A stretch of 64,000 nucleotides of DNA from Providencia alcalifaciens DSM 30120 (GTDB lineage: Bacteria; Pseudomonadota; Gammaproteobacteria; Enterobacterales; Enterobacteriaceae): positions 1 to 64,000 of the forward strand of contig NZ_ABXW01000051.1 of assembly GCF_000173415.1 (NCBI RefSeq). Direction: 5' to 3'. The notes under the pieces were generated by a model. The model saw only the letters and a program-made list of their open reading frames with translations, was not told the origin of the DNA and did no database searches. The translations under genes were made by a program, and so were the position numbers. Shown piece by piece: positions 1 through 8,085 of this stretch. How positions within the stretch are numbered: position 1 is the first letter of the stretch; each line of letters begins with the position of its first letter.

Positions 1-67
1 AAGTTTTAAACTGGTCAGTTAGCGAGTCTTTCTGATTAGGCAGCAGTAACGCAGTACTAAAAATTTA

Positions 68-154
68 GCCCAGGTGGTGAAATCGGTAGACACAAGGGAT
101 TTAAAATCCCTCGGCCTTTAGGCTGTGCGGGTTCAAGTCCCGCCCTGGGCACCA
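68..154 (+). tRNA. leuZ: tRNA-Leu (anticodon TAA)
   Basis: A complete 87-base class II tRNA. The acceptor stem GCCCAGG pairs with CCTGGGC, the anticodon loop TTTAAAA gives anticodon TAA, a long variable arm is present, the T arm is GCGGGTTCAAGTCCCGC, and CCA is encoded. It matches E. coli leuZ closely. In enterics this gene ends a glyW-cysT-leuZ operon, so the 67 bases before it are probably the spacer to an upstream tRNA outside the window. Confidence 0.97.
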
Positions 155-195
155 TATAAAAATTAGCCGATAATAATCGGCAAGTTAGAAAAACA

Positions 196-222
196 AAAAG
201 CCACCTTATAGGTGGCTTTTTT
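196..222 (+). terminator. Intrinsic terminator of the tRNA operon
   Basis: GCCACC and GGTGGC form a stem around the loop TTATA, followed by a run of six T residues. It lies 45 bases after the tRNA-Leu gene and would end the tRNA transcript. Confidence 0.9.
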
Positions 223-394
223 GTATCTGAAGATAAAATAATTCCATATTTTCAATGGTATATATCTCAATAAGATTTTTGTCATTTTTCACCCATTTTT
301 CTCAATTTACCGAAAGACTAAGTAAAAATAAGTAAGTCAGACCTATCCCACCTTGAACTGTGCCAATATCAGCGTTTTGAAAAAGGAGAGGGTG

Positions 395-553
395 ATGTCG
401 AATATGAAAACTGAAATTGTGGTTGTTCGCTTAACAAAACATGAACGTGCGATGCTCGATGCGGTAAAAACCACGCCATTACTTGCAGATTGGTTGAAAA
501 TACTCGCTTTTTCTCAAGTAGAACAGCAGGAAAAGAACCAAGATCCTAAATAA
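395..553 (+). CDS. Small hypothetical protein, 52 aa
   Basis: The reading frame is open from 353, but the start is placed at ATG 395 because AAGGAGAGG lies just upstream of it. The product begins MSNMKTEIVVVRLTKHERAM and is a short, charged, soluble polypeptide with no signal peptide or membrane segment. The beta-like opening followed by two predicted helices (TKHERAMLDAV, LLADWLKILAF) is reminiscent of ribbon-helix-helix proteins, but that is only a guess. It lies between the tRNA operon terminator and fabV and appears to have its own promoter region. I do not recognise a family and assign no function. Confidence 0.6.
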   Translation: MSNMKTEIVVVRLTKHERAMLDAVKTTPLLADWLKILAFSQVEQQEKNQDPK

Positions 554-651
554 ACTGGTCTGTTCACTATGTTTCTTGCCTATACATCTTAAGTATAAGA
601 TGAATATCAGGTATATTAGTGTTCGATTGTTAGCTACCAAGAAAAATTACT

Positions 652-1851
652 ATGATTATCAAACCTAAAATTCGTGGTTTTATCTGCACTACAGCTCATC
701 CAGCAGGCTGCGAAGCCCATGTTCGTGAGCAAATTGCCTATGTGAAATCTCGTGGTGAACTGAAAAATGGACCGAAAAAGGTTCTGGTAATTGGTGCATC
801 CACTGGTTACGGTCTTGCTTCACGCATCAATGCGGCTTTTGGCAGCGGTGCAGCGACCATCGGCGTATTTTTTGAAAAGCCGGGCAGTGAGAGCAAAACA
901 GGTTCCGCAGGTTGGTACAATGCTGCTGGTTTTGACAAAGCAGCAAAGGAAGCGGGTCTGTATGCAAAAAGCATCAACGGTGATGCATTCTCTAATGAAT
1001 GCCGTCAAACCGTTATCGACTTGATTAAACAAGACTTAGGTCAAGTGGATTTAGTGGTTTATTCACTGGCTTCTCCAGTGCGTAAAATGCCTGAAACCGG
1101 AGAAATTGTCCGTTCAGCATTAAAACCAATTGGCGAACCGTACAAATCTGTTGCGCTGGATACCAACAAAGACGTGCTGATCGAAGCAGTTGTTGAGCCT
1201 GCCAATGAGCAAGAAATCGAAGACACCGTGAAAGTCATGGGTGGACAAGATTGGGAATTGTGGATGAACGCGTTAGCGGATGCGGGTGTTCTGGCTGATA
1301 ATGCACAATCTGTTGCTTACTCCTATATTGGTACTGATTTAACGTGGCCGATTTACTGGCACGGTACTTTAGGTAAAGCAAAAGAAGACTTAGATCGTGC
1401 AGCTCATGCTATCAACGAAAAAATGGCACAGAAAGGCGGCTCAGCACACGTTGCAGTCCTTAAATCAGTGGTCACCCAAGCATCCTCTGCAATTCCAGTG
1501 ATGCCGTTGTATATCTCTATTGTGTTCAAAATCATGAAAGAGAAGGGTATTCACGAAGGGTGTATCGAGCAAATTCAGCGTCTGTTTGCAACTAAATTAT
1601 TTAGTGGCGAAGCGCCGGATACCGACGAGAAAAACCGTCTGCGTTTAGATGACTGGGAACTGCGTGATGACGTGCAAGAAACGTGTCGTCAAATTTGGAA
1701 GCAGCTGAACGATAACAACATCAATGAATTAACGGACTATCAAGGCTATAAAGCGGAATTCTTACGCTTGTTCGGCTTTGGCTTAGATGGCGTTGATTAC
1801 GAAGCAGATTTAAGCGGCGAAGCTAATTTTGAAGTGAAAGAATTAGTTTAA
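652..1851 (+). CDS. fabV: Enoyl-ACP reductase / trans-2-enoyl-CoA reductase FabV
   Basis: FabV catalyses the last step of each fatty acid elongation cycle, NADH-dependent reduction of trans-2-enoyl-ACP, in the cytoplasm. The 399-residue length is normal. The N-terminus [20 protein letters not shown] is characteristic, GASTGYG at residues 49-54 is the nucleotide-binding turn, and the catalytic Y-x8-K pair is at Y235 and K244, exactly where it falls in described FabV proteins. FabV enzymes are known to be poorly inhibited by triclosan, unlike FabI. The gene is monocistronic, with about 100 bases of promoter region upstream and a strong terminator downstream. Confidence 0.97.
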   Translation: MIIKPKIRGFICTTAHPAGCEAHVREQIAYVKSRGELKNGPKKVLVIGASTGYGLASRINAAFGSGAATIGVFFEKPGSESKTGSAGWYNAAGFDKAAKEAGLYAKSINGDAFSNECRQTVIDLIKQDLGQVDLVVYSLASPVRKMPETGEIVRSALKPIGEPYKSVALDTNKDVLIEAVVEPANEQEIEDTVKVMGGQDWELWMNALADAGVLADNAQSVAYSYIGTDLTWPIYWHGTLGKAKEDLDRAAHAINEKMAQKGGSAHVAVLKSVVTQASSAIPVMPLYISIVFKIMKEKGIHEGCIEQIQRLFATKLFSGEAPDTDEKNRLRLDDWELRDDVQETCRQIWKQLNDNNINELTDYQGYKAEFLRLFGFGLDGVDYEADLSGEANFEVKELV

Positions 1852-1874
1852 TAGATAATTATCTATTTGCCTGA

Positions 1875-1918
1875 AAACCCCGAGCACTGGTAAACCGGTG
1901 CTCGGGGTTTTATTTTTT
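1875..1918 (+). terminator. Intrinsic terminator of fabV
   Basis: CCCCGAGCAC at 1878-1887 pairs with GTGCTCGGGG at 1898-1907, extended by a GG/CC clamp around a short loop and followed by a T-rich tract. It is one of the strongest hairpins in the window. Confidence 0.92.
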
Positions 1919-1983
1919 GTTATCTAGGATCATAATGTTCAAATTGGCTTTTTATAGAAAGTCTTAAAAAGGGAGTTTCTGGG

Positions 1984-3195
1984 ATGTTGATTGTAGAGAT
2001 GTTAAGTACCGGCGATGAAGTTCTGCATGGACAAATTATTGATACTAATGCAGCTTGGCTAGCAGATTGTTTTTTTCAGCAAGGTATACCGCTCCATAGT
2101 CGCACTACCGTCGGTGATTCCCTTGATAGCTTGGTGACAACATTTCTTGAACGCAGTCTGCATGCGGATGTGATTATTGTGAACGGTGGCTTAGGGCCGA
2201 CCAGTGATGATCTTAGCGCCCTAGCTGCAGCAAAAGCAGCGGGTGTTTCATTGATAGAGCACCCAGAATGGATTGCTGAAATGGAGCGCTATTTTACCGC
2301 TCGAGGTCGCGAAATGCCGGTAACTAACCGTAAGCAAGCAATGTTGCCTGCAAATGCGGAACTTATTGATAATCCAGTCGGCACTGCCTGTGGCTTTTCA
2401 CTGTATCTGAATGATTGCTGGTTATTTTTCACACCGGGTGTTCCTTCCGAGTTTAAAGTGATGGTCAACGAGCAAATTATTCCGCGATTACGTCAAAAAT
2501 TCATATTGCCGGAGTCACCGCTCTGTCTACGATTAACCTGCTTTGGTCGCAGTGAAAGTAGCCTTGCAAGGCAATTTGATGCACTAAAATTACCGAAAGA
2601 GTGTGTACTCGGATATCGTTCATCAATGCCAATCATTGAGCTGAAATTGACAGGTCCAGCCAGTCAACGTGATGAAATGGAAAAAGTCTGGCAAGTGATT
2701 AAAGCCGGCGTCGGCGATAATAAAGTCTTTGAAGGTACGGAGGGACTTGGGGCTGTTGTGGGGAAAAAACTGAAACAGAAACACTTATCGGTCGTCACTC
2801 ACGAGCAGTTTAGTGCAGGACTGCTTTACTGGACATTGAATGCAGCTGGAGCACCGATTATGGACGGCAATATCGCCATGCCTGTAGAGGGTGATCTGAA
2901 TTTAGCTAATTTAATCCAAACTGCAAAAAATAATACAACACAGAGCGACAGTGAAATCGGTTTAGTTATTGGTGAATACCATAATGGCGATTTGTCATTA
3001 GCGTTATCAACGCCAACGGGGAGCTATGCGCAGCGCGTGAAATATTTGCCTCACCATCATTCAGAATTAGAGAAACAACAAGTCAGTGTGATGTTGATGC
3101 TGGATATGCTATCTCGTTGGTTAGATAGTCGCCCTATTATGGGAAATTATGAGTGGCTTGACCAAACTGACATTATCGAAATGTCATTGAGATAA
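1984..3195 (+). CDS. CinA-like protein (YfaY type, MoaB/CinA N-terminal domain)
   Basis: This 403-residue cytoplasmic protein begins MLIVEMLSTGDEVLHGQIID, the signature start of the CinA/MoaB molybdopterin-binding fold. The GGLGPTSDD turn at about residues 67-75 is the substrate-binding loop of that fold. The C-terminal half (from about 260) resembles the NMN deamidase domain of CinA but is divergent, as in E. coli YfaY, whose length is similar. CinA proteins act on ADP-ribose or nicotinamide mononucleotide in pyridine nucleotide recycling; whether this copy is active cannot be told from sequence. ATG 1984 follows the purine-rich AAAAGGGAG. It is probably transcribed alone, with a convergent gene beyond the hairpin. 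Confidence 0.88.
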   Translation: MLIVEMLSTGDEVLHGQIIDTNAAWLADCFFQQGIPLHSRTTVGDSLDSLVTTFLERSLHADVIIVNGGLGPTSDDLSALAAAKAAGVSLIEHPEWIAEMERYFTARGREMPVTNRKQAMLPANAELIDNPVGTACGFSLYLNDCWLFFTPGVPSEFKVMVNEQIIPRLRQKFILPESPLCLRLTCFGRSESSLARQFDALKLPKECVLGYRSSMPIIELKLTGPASQRDEMEKVWQVIKAGVGDNKVFEGTEGLGAVVGKKLKQKHLSVVTHEQFSAGLLYWTLNAAGAPIMDGNIAMPVEGDLNLANLIQTAKNNTTQSDSEIGLVIGEYHNGDLSLALSTPTGSYAQRVKYLPHHHSELEKQQVSVMLMLDMLSRWLDSRPIMGNYEWLDQTDIIEMSLR

Positions 3196-3205
3196 TCAGC
3201 CGTAT

Positions 3206-3236
3206 GCCACTCTCTGATTATTTGGTCGAGAGTGGC
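3206..3236. terminator. Possible bidirectional terminator
   Basis: GCCACTCTC (3206-3214) pairs perfectly with GAGAGTGGC (3228-3236). It lies between the convergent ends of the CinA-like gene and the small membrane protein gene. Neither side has a clear T run, so termination would be weak. Confidence 0.4.
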
Positions 3237-3244
3237 TTATAGGA

Positions 3245-3664
3245 TTATTCACTTGGCGAGATAGTTTCAATCATAAAATTAAGACCTGAAATACCTTTCT
3301 CGCACGCTTTATCTTGAAAGACGGAGGGGGCTTTTTCAATCTTACGTTTCAATGCTGTGATTTGATTGGCATAAATATCTGCACCTGCAATGTCCGGATT
3401 ATCTTTTAAATACTCGATAAATACATCCACGTTTTGATAAAAATAATCACAAGGTTTCTCTGTGACATCAATTTGGGAAAGATTTTTTAAAGAATCAGGT
3501 AACATATTTTCTTTGGCTAATTCAATATATTCCCCGTCCTTGACTTGCTGAATGGCAGTATCAACTTTGGCTTTTAAATTAAATAGCATAAAGGTAACCG
3601 TCACTAAGGCAACAAGCAAAATAATATTTGCACCGAGACTAATGCCGAGTAAGTATTTTTTCAT
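3245..3664 (-). CDS. Membrane-anchored small protein with two conserved cysteines (DUF5339-like)
   Basis: The ATG at 3664 is chosen because GAGAG lies just upstream; an in-frame TTG five codons earlier would overlap that site. The 139-residue product has one N-terminal membrane segment (about 5-29, LLGISLGANIILLVALVTVT), then a soluble region expected to be periplasmic. The cysteines at 72 and 121 could form a disulphide. The segment C-x10-IEYLKDNPDI...QITALKRKIEKAP...C aligns by eye with the protein at 34180-34578, so the two are distant paralogues. The family name DUF5339 is from memory and unverified. The function is unknown. Confidence 0.75.
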   Translation of the reverse strand: MKKYLLGISLGANIILLVALVTVTFMLFNLKAKVDTAIQQVKDGEYIELAKENMLPDSLKNLSQIDVTEKPCDYFYQNVDVFIEYLKDNPDIAGADIYANQITALKRKIEKAPSVFQDKACEKGISGLNFMIETISPSE

Positions 3665-3945
3665 TCGCTCTCTCAAATTAATATCAATAACCTAATAATA
3701 ATGCCGTATCTTTATAAGTAATCTAGCAGCAATTATTTAGACTGTAACTAAGATAATCCCCGAAGGTAAGTAAATTGTGTTTTATGCTGATTTGTGCCTT
3801 TCTCCATGGAGTCGCTTTAATGGGATGAGTTGATACGTTATGATCATAGCAAATTATGGACATAATCAATTTATGTTAAGTGAGATTTTTAGCATGTTAT
3901 TTATCGACATGCTAAATGCAAGAACAGCAGTATAAGGAAATTTTA

Positions 3946-4716
3946 ATGGATAATATCACGATTAAAAATGTTGAAGAAATAGCGTTAATGCGAGAGTCAG
4001 GGCGGTTACTCGCCAGCGTTTTTAAAATGTTGGATGCGTTTATTGTTCCTGGTATTTCGACGATGGAAATTAACGATAAAGTTGAAAGCTATATTGTGAA
4101 TGAACTCCAAGCACGCCCAGCCAGTAAAGGGCAATATGGTTATCAATATGTTTTAAACACATCAATTAATGAAGTAGTTTGCCATGGTGTGCCAAAAGTA
4201 GATGAAATATTAAAACCTAAAGACATTATTAACGTGGATATTACGTTAGAGAAAAATGGGTTTATTGCGGACTCAAGCAAAATGTATGTGATGCCGGAGG
4301 CTTCTCCACTTGCCCGTAAATTAGTGAAAGATACCTATAATGCAATGTGGGAAGGCATTAAGCAAGTGAAGCCCGGAGCGACATTGGGTGATATTGGCTC
4401 TGCAATTCAGCACCATGCTGAATCAAATGGTTATAGTGTTGTTCGTGAATATTGTGGGCATGGCATTGGTTGTAAAATGCATGAAGATCCACAAGTATTG
4501 CACTATGGGACTCGTGGCAGAGGTGTTGTTCTGAAGGAAGGTATGACATTCACGATTGAGCCAATGATTAACCAAGGTGGCATGAAAATCAAAACCAAAA
4601 AAGATGGTTGGACCGTGGTGACTCGAGATAAAAAGCTATCTGCTCAATCGGAGCATACCATTCTAGTCACTAAAGCGGGTTATGAAGTTCTCACTTTACG
4701 TGAAGAAGAGCGTTAA
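3946..4716 (+). CDS. map: Type I methionine aminopeptidase (second-copy type)
   Basis: The enzyme removes the initiator methionine from nascent cytoplasmic proteins. The start is ATG 3946, preceded by TAAGGAAA, rather than the in-frame ATG at 3916. The 256-residue product keeps all the residues expected of the pita-bread fold: H80 in CHG, metal ligands D98 (NVDIT), D109 (ADSSKMY), H172 (GHGIG), E205 (TIEPM) and E236 (SEHT). It lies away from rpsB, where the housekeeping map of enterics sits, and the ADSSKMY ligand motif differs from the usual GDTSKMF. It is therefore probably an accessory copy. It appears monocistronic. Confidence 0.9.
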   Translation: MDNITIKNVEEIALMRESGRLLASVFKMLDAFIVPGISTMEINDKVESYIVNELQARPASKGQYGYQYVLNTSINEVVCHGVPKVDEILKPKDIINVDITLEKNGFIADSSKMYVMPEASPLARKLVKDTYNAMWEGIKQVKPGATLGDIGSAIQHHAESNGYSVVREYCGHGIGCKMHEDPQVLHYGTRGRGVVLKEGMTFTIEPMINQGGMKIKTKKDGWTVVTRDKKLSAQSEHTILVTKAGYEVLTLREEER

Positions 4717-4725
4717 TACAGCACA

Positions 4726-4757
4726 TCGCCATATCGAGTTAAACATGAATATGGCGA
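4726..4757 (+). terminator. Probable terminator of map
   Basis: TCGCCATAT (4726-4734) pairs with ATATGGCGA (4749-4757), followed by the pyrimidine-rich CTCTCTTTATT. The T tract is imperfect. Confidence 0.5.
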
Positions 4758-4893
4758 CTCTCTTTATTAAGTTAAATTAGCTAGTTAAATTCTACGGTTA
4801 TTCATTTATTGATACCATTTCATCTTGGGTTGTCGTTATTTGATATGCAGTCTGAAGCTTATTACTAAAAATCCCAGTTAAAAGGTAATTTTC

Positions 4894-4935
4894 ATGGATA
4901 TTGCTCATTTGATTGTGCTATATATCGGAAAATAA
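4894..4935 (+). other. Possible 13-codon upstream ORF
   Basis: An ATG at 4894 with AAAGG eight bases upstream opens a 13-codon frame (MDIAHLIVLYIGK) that ends 18 bases before the DUF4239-type gene. Its ribosome site is better than that of the downstream gene. It could be a leader peptide or chance. Confidence 0.25.
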
Positions 4936-4953
4936 ATTTTTCTGGTGCTATGT

Positions 4954-5760
4954 ATGTTTAACCTCTCTGAGTTAATTAATGACTCCCCCATTGATTCCAT
5001 TCTTTTATTTATCGTTACGTTTATTTTATTAATTATTTCCGCTTATATTGGGAAGTATATTTTTAAACGTCGCAGTGCCCATGAGGAACTGGCTGATGAT
5101 GAAGCTAAGATTATTTTGGGAGCGATTCTATCATTGCTGGGATTATTAATTGGATTCGTACTCTCCATTTCAATCAATGGCTATAATAATCGCCAACAAA
5201 CAGAAGAAAATGAAGCTATAGCGATTGGTAATGCATATCAACGCGCACAATTACTCAGCGGTGATGAACGAGTGGAGGCATCATTACTTATTCAACAATA
5301 TCTTGAAGCGCGCATCGAGTTTTTTAAGTCAGGGGTAAGCGATGAAAATAATCAATGGAGGATGGCTTCATTAACAAAACAAGGGCAACTTTGGGAAATT
5401 GGCGTTAAACAAGCCCAAGCCTCGCCGAACCCAGTGGTTTCATCTATTTTATCTGCTTTTGGTGATCTGTATGTGTCACAGCAAAAAACGATGGCGAGTT
5501 GGCGGCACCAAATCCCGAATGCGGCATGGTTTTTATTAATCTTTTTTGCGGTCTGTTCGAATATTTTGATTGGCTACAATATTCGTGGAACAAAAGGAAA
5601 AAATTGGTTAATTGTGATTTTGCCATCATTGACGACACTGGCATTATTTATGATTGCTGAAATTGATATTCCAGGAGAAGGGGTGATCCACGTAACACCG
5701 GATGATTTAGTTTTATTGCAAGATTTCTTATTTAAGGATGGTGCTTGGCTGGGAAAGTAA
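4954..5760 (+). CDS. DUF4239-type membrane protein (bestrophin-like)
   Basis: The product is an inner membrane protein of about 268 residues. Two N-terminal membrane helices (about 14-35 and 55-75) are followed by a long soluble region with LxxxI-type helices, then two C-terminal helices (about 188-207 and 214-232). The segment LGLLIGFVLSISINGYNNRQQTEENEAIAIGNAYQRA, here spanning about residues 66-102, is typical of the DUF4239 family, which has been compared with bestrophin channels. I used ATG 4954; GTG 4945 is also in frame. Neither has a good Shine-Dalgarno, but a small upstream ORF could couple translation. The transported ion, if any, is not known. Confidence 0.75.
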   Translation: MFNLSELINDSPIDSILLFIVTFILLIISAYIGKYIFKRRSAHEELADDEAKIILGAILSLLGLLIGFVLSISINGYNNRQQTEENEAIAIGNAYQRAQLLSGDERVEASLLIQQYLEARIEFFKSGVSDENNQWRMASLTKQGQLWEIGVKQAQASPNPVVSSILSAFGDLYVSQQKTMASWRHQIPNAAWFLLIFFAVCSNILIGYNIRGTKGKNWLIVILPSLTTLALFMIAEIDIPGEGVIHVTPDDLVLLQDFLFKDGAWLGK

Positions 5761-5804
5761 ATTAAGCTCCATTGGAATGTCCGTATTACTGAAGTCGTAT
5801 AAAT

Positions 5805-5837
5805 AGAAAAAACCCTCTGAGTAGGTACCCAGAGGGT
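5805..5837 (-). terminator. Intrinsic terminator of the PTS operon
   Basis: On the minus strand ACCCTCTG (5830-5837) pairs with CAGAGGGT (5812-5819) and is followed by a run of T residues. It sits just past the stop codon of the EIIC gene. Confidence 0.88.
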
Positions 5838-5844
5838 GAATGAA

Positions 5845-7101
5845 TTATCGAACGATAATACCTAATAGAATTCCGATAGCGCCGAAGTCAGCATCACTAA
5901 AGGTGGTATTGGCAATCCCGATATCACCAAGGACTGGCAGTAAGAATACAGGTAAGAATGTAATCAGTAGACCTTGAGCAAAGGCACCGAGGATTGCACC
6001 ACGACGTCCACCTGTCGCATTACCAAATACCCCCGCAGCTGCACCTACAAAGAAGTGAGGAACAACGCCAGGAATAATCACGGTCATGTTTAGTGCATAC
6101 AGAACAAACATACCTAACACACCTGCCGCAAAGCTACTTAAAAAGCCAACTAATACCGCATTTGGTGCATAAGGGAAGACAACCGGACAGTCTAATGCTG
6201 GTTTGGCATTTGGCACCAGTTTGTCAGAAATTCCTTTAAATGCAGGAACAATTTCCGCGATAACCATACGTACACCTTGCAGGATGATATAAACACCTGC
6301 GGCGAAAGTGATGGATTGCATCAACGAGAACATGAACCAGTTTTTACCGCCGCTGACTTCACGAACAAAATCACTGCCTGCAAATAAACAAGTAATGATA
6401 AAGATAATGAACATCGTGAATGAAATTGCAACGGGGGTATCACGCAGAAACAGTAAGCTTTTTGGCACATTCATGTCTTCAGTTGAATGTTCTTTATTAC
6501 CAAATTTGCTACCAATAAAGCCAGCTAATACATAAGAAATTGTGGAGAAGTGACCGATTGCAACATCATCGGAGCCAGTCACTTTCTTCATATATGGATG
6601 TGCAATGGCAGGGAAGAATACCATACAGAAACCAACAATCAGTGAGCCGACTGCAACGAGCATCGTTCCTTCCATACCTGCGGTAGCTAAGATTACCGCA
6701 ATCATCATAGACATGAATAAAGTATGGTGACCGGTTAGAAATATAAATTTCCATGGGGTCAGGCGAGCAATCAAGATATTGATTAACATCGCAAAGAACA
6801 TAATCATTGCCATTTCACGACCGAAGCTTTTCTGTGCAATAGAGACGATAGCTTCGTTGTTTGGTACAACACCGTTAATACCAAATGCGTGTTGGAAAAT
6901 AGCGGAGAAATCACCTAAAGAACTGACAACCAGACCCGCACCTGCACCTAAAATCACAAAACCCATGATGGTTTTGATGGTGCCTTTAATGCATTCTGTG
7001 ACAGGTTTTTTTTGAGCAATTAAGCCAATTAAGGCAATCAGACCAACCAGTACGGCGGGTTCTGAAAGCACATCTTGCATCAGAAAACGAAAGAATTCCA
7101 T
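5845..7101 (-). CDS. PTS EIIC component, ascorbate (UlaA/SgaT) family
   Basis: This 418-residue polytopic membrane protein is the sugar-translocating subunit of a phosphotransferase system. It begins MEFFRFLMQDVLSEPAVLVG, has about ten hydrophobic segments, and contains the family-typical TGHHTLFMSMM and ATGGRRGAILGAFAQG stretches. The ATG follows GGAGG on the minus strand. It is the last gene of an EIIA-EIIB-EIIC operon, 11 bases after EIIB. The family transports L-ascorbate and related acids or pentitols; no metabolic enzyme is linked here, so the substrate stays open. Expression is probably controlled by the divergent LacI-type regulator. Confidence 0.9.
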   Translation of the reverse strand: MEFFRFLMQDVLSEPAVLVGLIALIGLIAQKKPVTECIKGTIKTIMGFVILGAGAGLVVSSLGDFSAIFQHAFGINGVVPNNEAIVSIAQKSFGREMAMIMFFAMLINILIARLTPWKFIFLTGHHTLFMSMMIAVILATAGMEGTMLVAVGSLIVGFCMVFFPAIAHPYMKKVTGSDDVAIGHFSTISYVLAGFIGSKFGNKEHSTEDMNVPKSLLFLRDTPVAISFTMFIIFIITCLFAGSDFVREVSGGKNWFMFSLMQSITFAAGVYIILQGVRMVIAEIVPAFKGISDKLVPNAKPALDCPVVFPYAPNAVLVGFLSSFAAGVLGMFVLYALNMTVIIPGVVPHFFVGAAAGVFGNATGGRRGAILGAFAQGLLITFLPVFLLPVLGDIGIANTTFSDADFGAIGILLGIIVR

Positions 7102-7112
7102 GAAGCCTCCGG

Positions 7113-7400
7113 TTACATCGCGCCGAGTTTCTGTAAAGCTACGCTCAGACGTTCTTTCATCGCAACTTTATCAATCATGTTTTCCAGAGCAACGATTTCG
7201 CCGCCAACTTGCTGAGCAACTAATTGTTCTGCAATATCTGTAGTGCCGACAAAAATATCACTCACGGTACCTTTTGCTGAGCCTAAATCAACATGGTCAA
7301 CATCAGCCGCAACTTGCAGGTCTTTTAAAATTGTCTTGATGCTCATTTCCATCATCAGACTTGTACCTAAACCATTTCCACAAACAACAGTGATTTTCAT
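7113..7400 (-). CDS. PTS EIIB component, ascorbate family
   Basis: This 95-residue cytoplasmic phosphocarrier begins MKITVVCGNGLGTSLMMEMS. C7 in the CGNGLGTS loop is the residue that receives phosphate from EIIA and passes it to the incoming sugar. Its length and motif are standard for the LacIIB/UlaB fold. The gene lies 20 bases downstream of EIIA and 11 bases upstream of EIIC, so the three are co-transcribed. Confidence 0.92.
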   Translation of the reverse strand: MKITVVCGNGLGTSLMMEMSIKTILKDLQVAADVDHVDLGSAKGTVSDIFVGTTDIAEQLVAQQVGGEIVALENMIDKVAMKERLSVALQKLGAM

Positions 7401-7420
7401 AATATTTACCTATGACTCAA

Positions 7421-7867
7421 TTATTCATATTTAGCGATGATGTTAAGAATGTCATCTACGTTTTCTGATTGCATGATGCTATCAATATCTTCTTGGTTAT
7501 CAAAAAGTTCGGCGAGTTTTGCGATAGCACCAATATGGCTATTGCTATCGGTTGCCGCAAGAACAATCAATAACTTAATTGGATCGTTACCTTCAGAGCC
7601 AAATTCAACCCCTTGCTTGATGACAGTTAGTCCAAGGGATAATTGATTTACTCCATCTTCAGGACGCGCATGTGGCATTGCGATACCCGGACCCAATACA
7701 TAGTAAGGACCGATTTTTTCATGGGATTGAATGATGGCATCAATATAACGAGGTTCGATGAACTTATTATTAATTAACGGATTACAGGCAATTTTTATCG
7801 CATCACGCCAGTCATTGGCGCTCTCAACCACCTGAATCACATTTGGGGTTAATAATGTGGTTAGCAT
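7421..7867 (-). CDS. PTS EIIA component, mannitol/ascorbate type
   Basis: This 148-residue cytoplasmic phosphocarrier accepts phosphate from HPr. The active histidine is H66 in the motif PGIAMPHARPEDG, the classic PTS EIIA type 2 signature. It is the first gene of the operon and follows a 218-base divergent promoter region with two palindromic operators. The C-terminal part (LAELFDNQEDIDSIMQS) matches the usual helical end of this family. Confidence 0.93.
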   Translation of the reverse strand: MLTTLLTPNVIQVVESANDWRDAIKIACNPLINNKFIEPRYIDAIIQSHEKIGPYYVLGPGIAMPHARPEDGVNQLSLGLTVIKQGVEFGSEGNDPIKLLIVLAATDSNSHIGAIAKLAELFDNQEDIDSIMQSENVDDILNIIAKYE

Positions 7868-7937
7868 TGGTTTGGCTCCTGGTAAAAAAGAATTATTGTT
7901 AGATATTGTAGTAATTGAGTGAATAGTAGTGATCTAT

Positions 7938-7949
7938 GGTAGCGCTATC
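7938..7949. promoter_or_regulatory. LacI-family operator, upstream half of pair
   Basis: GGTAGCGCTATC is a palindrome with the central CG of LacI-family sites and one mismatch at the outer base pair. A second copy lies 34 bp to the right, centre to centre. Both lie between the PTS operon and its likely regulator. Confidence 0.7.
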
Positions 7950-7971
7950 TAGTTGAATTGTTCATTTTCGT

Positions 7972-7983
7972 GATAGCGCTATC
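7972..7983. promoter_or_regulatory. LacI-family operator, perfect palindrome
   Basis: GATAGCGCTATC is a perfect 12-bp palindrome that shares its core TAGCGCTA with the site at 7938-7949. The pair probably binds the divergent regulator as two dimers. Confidence 0.75.
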
Positions 7984-8085
7984 ATTTTGGCTAAATATCC
8001 CTAATAAAATCATTTTTAGTGCATTTGTCTGTTAATTAACAAATCAGACCTGTGGTAAGTTATCGCCGTTGAATAATCAGTTTAG

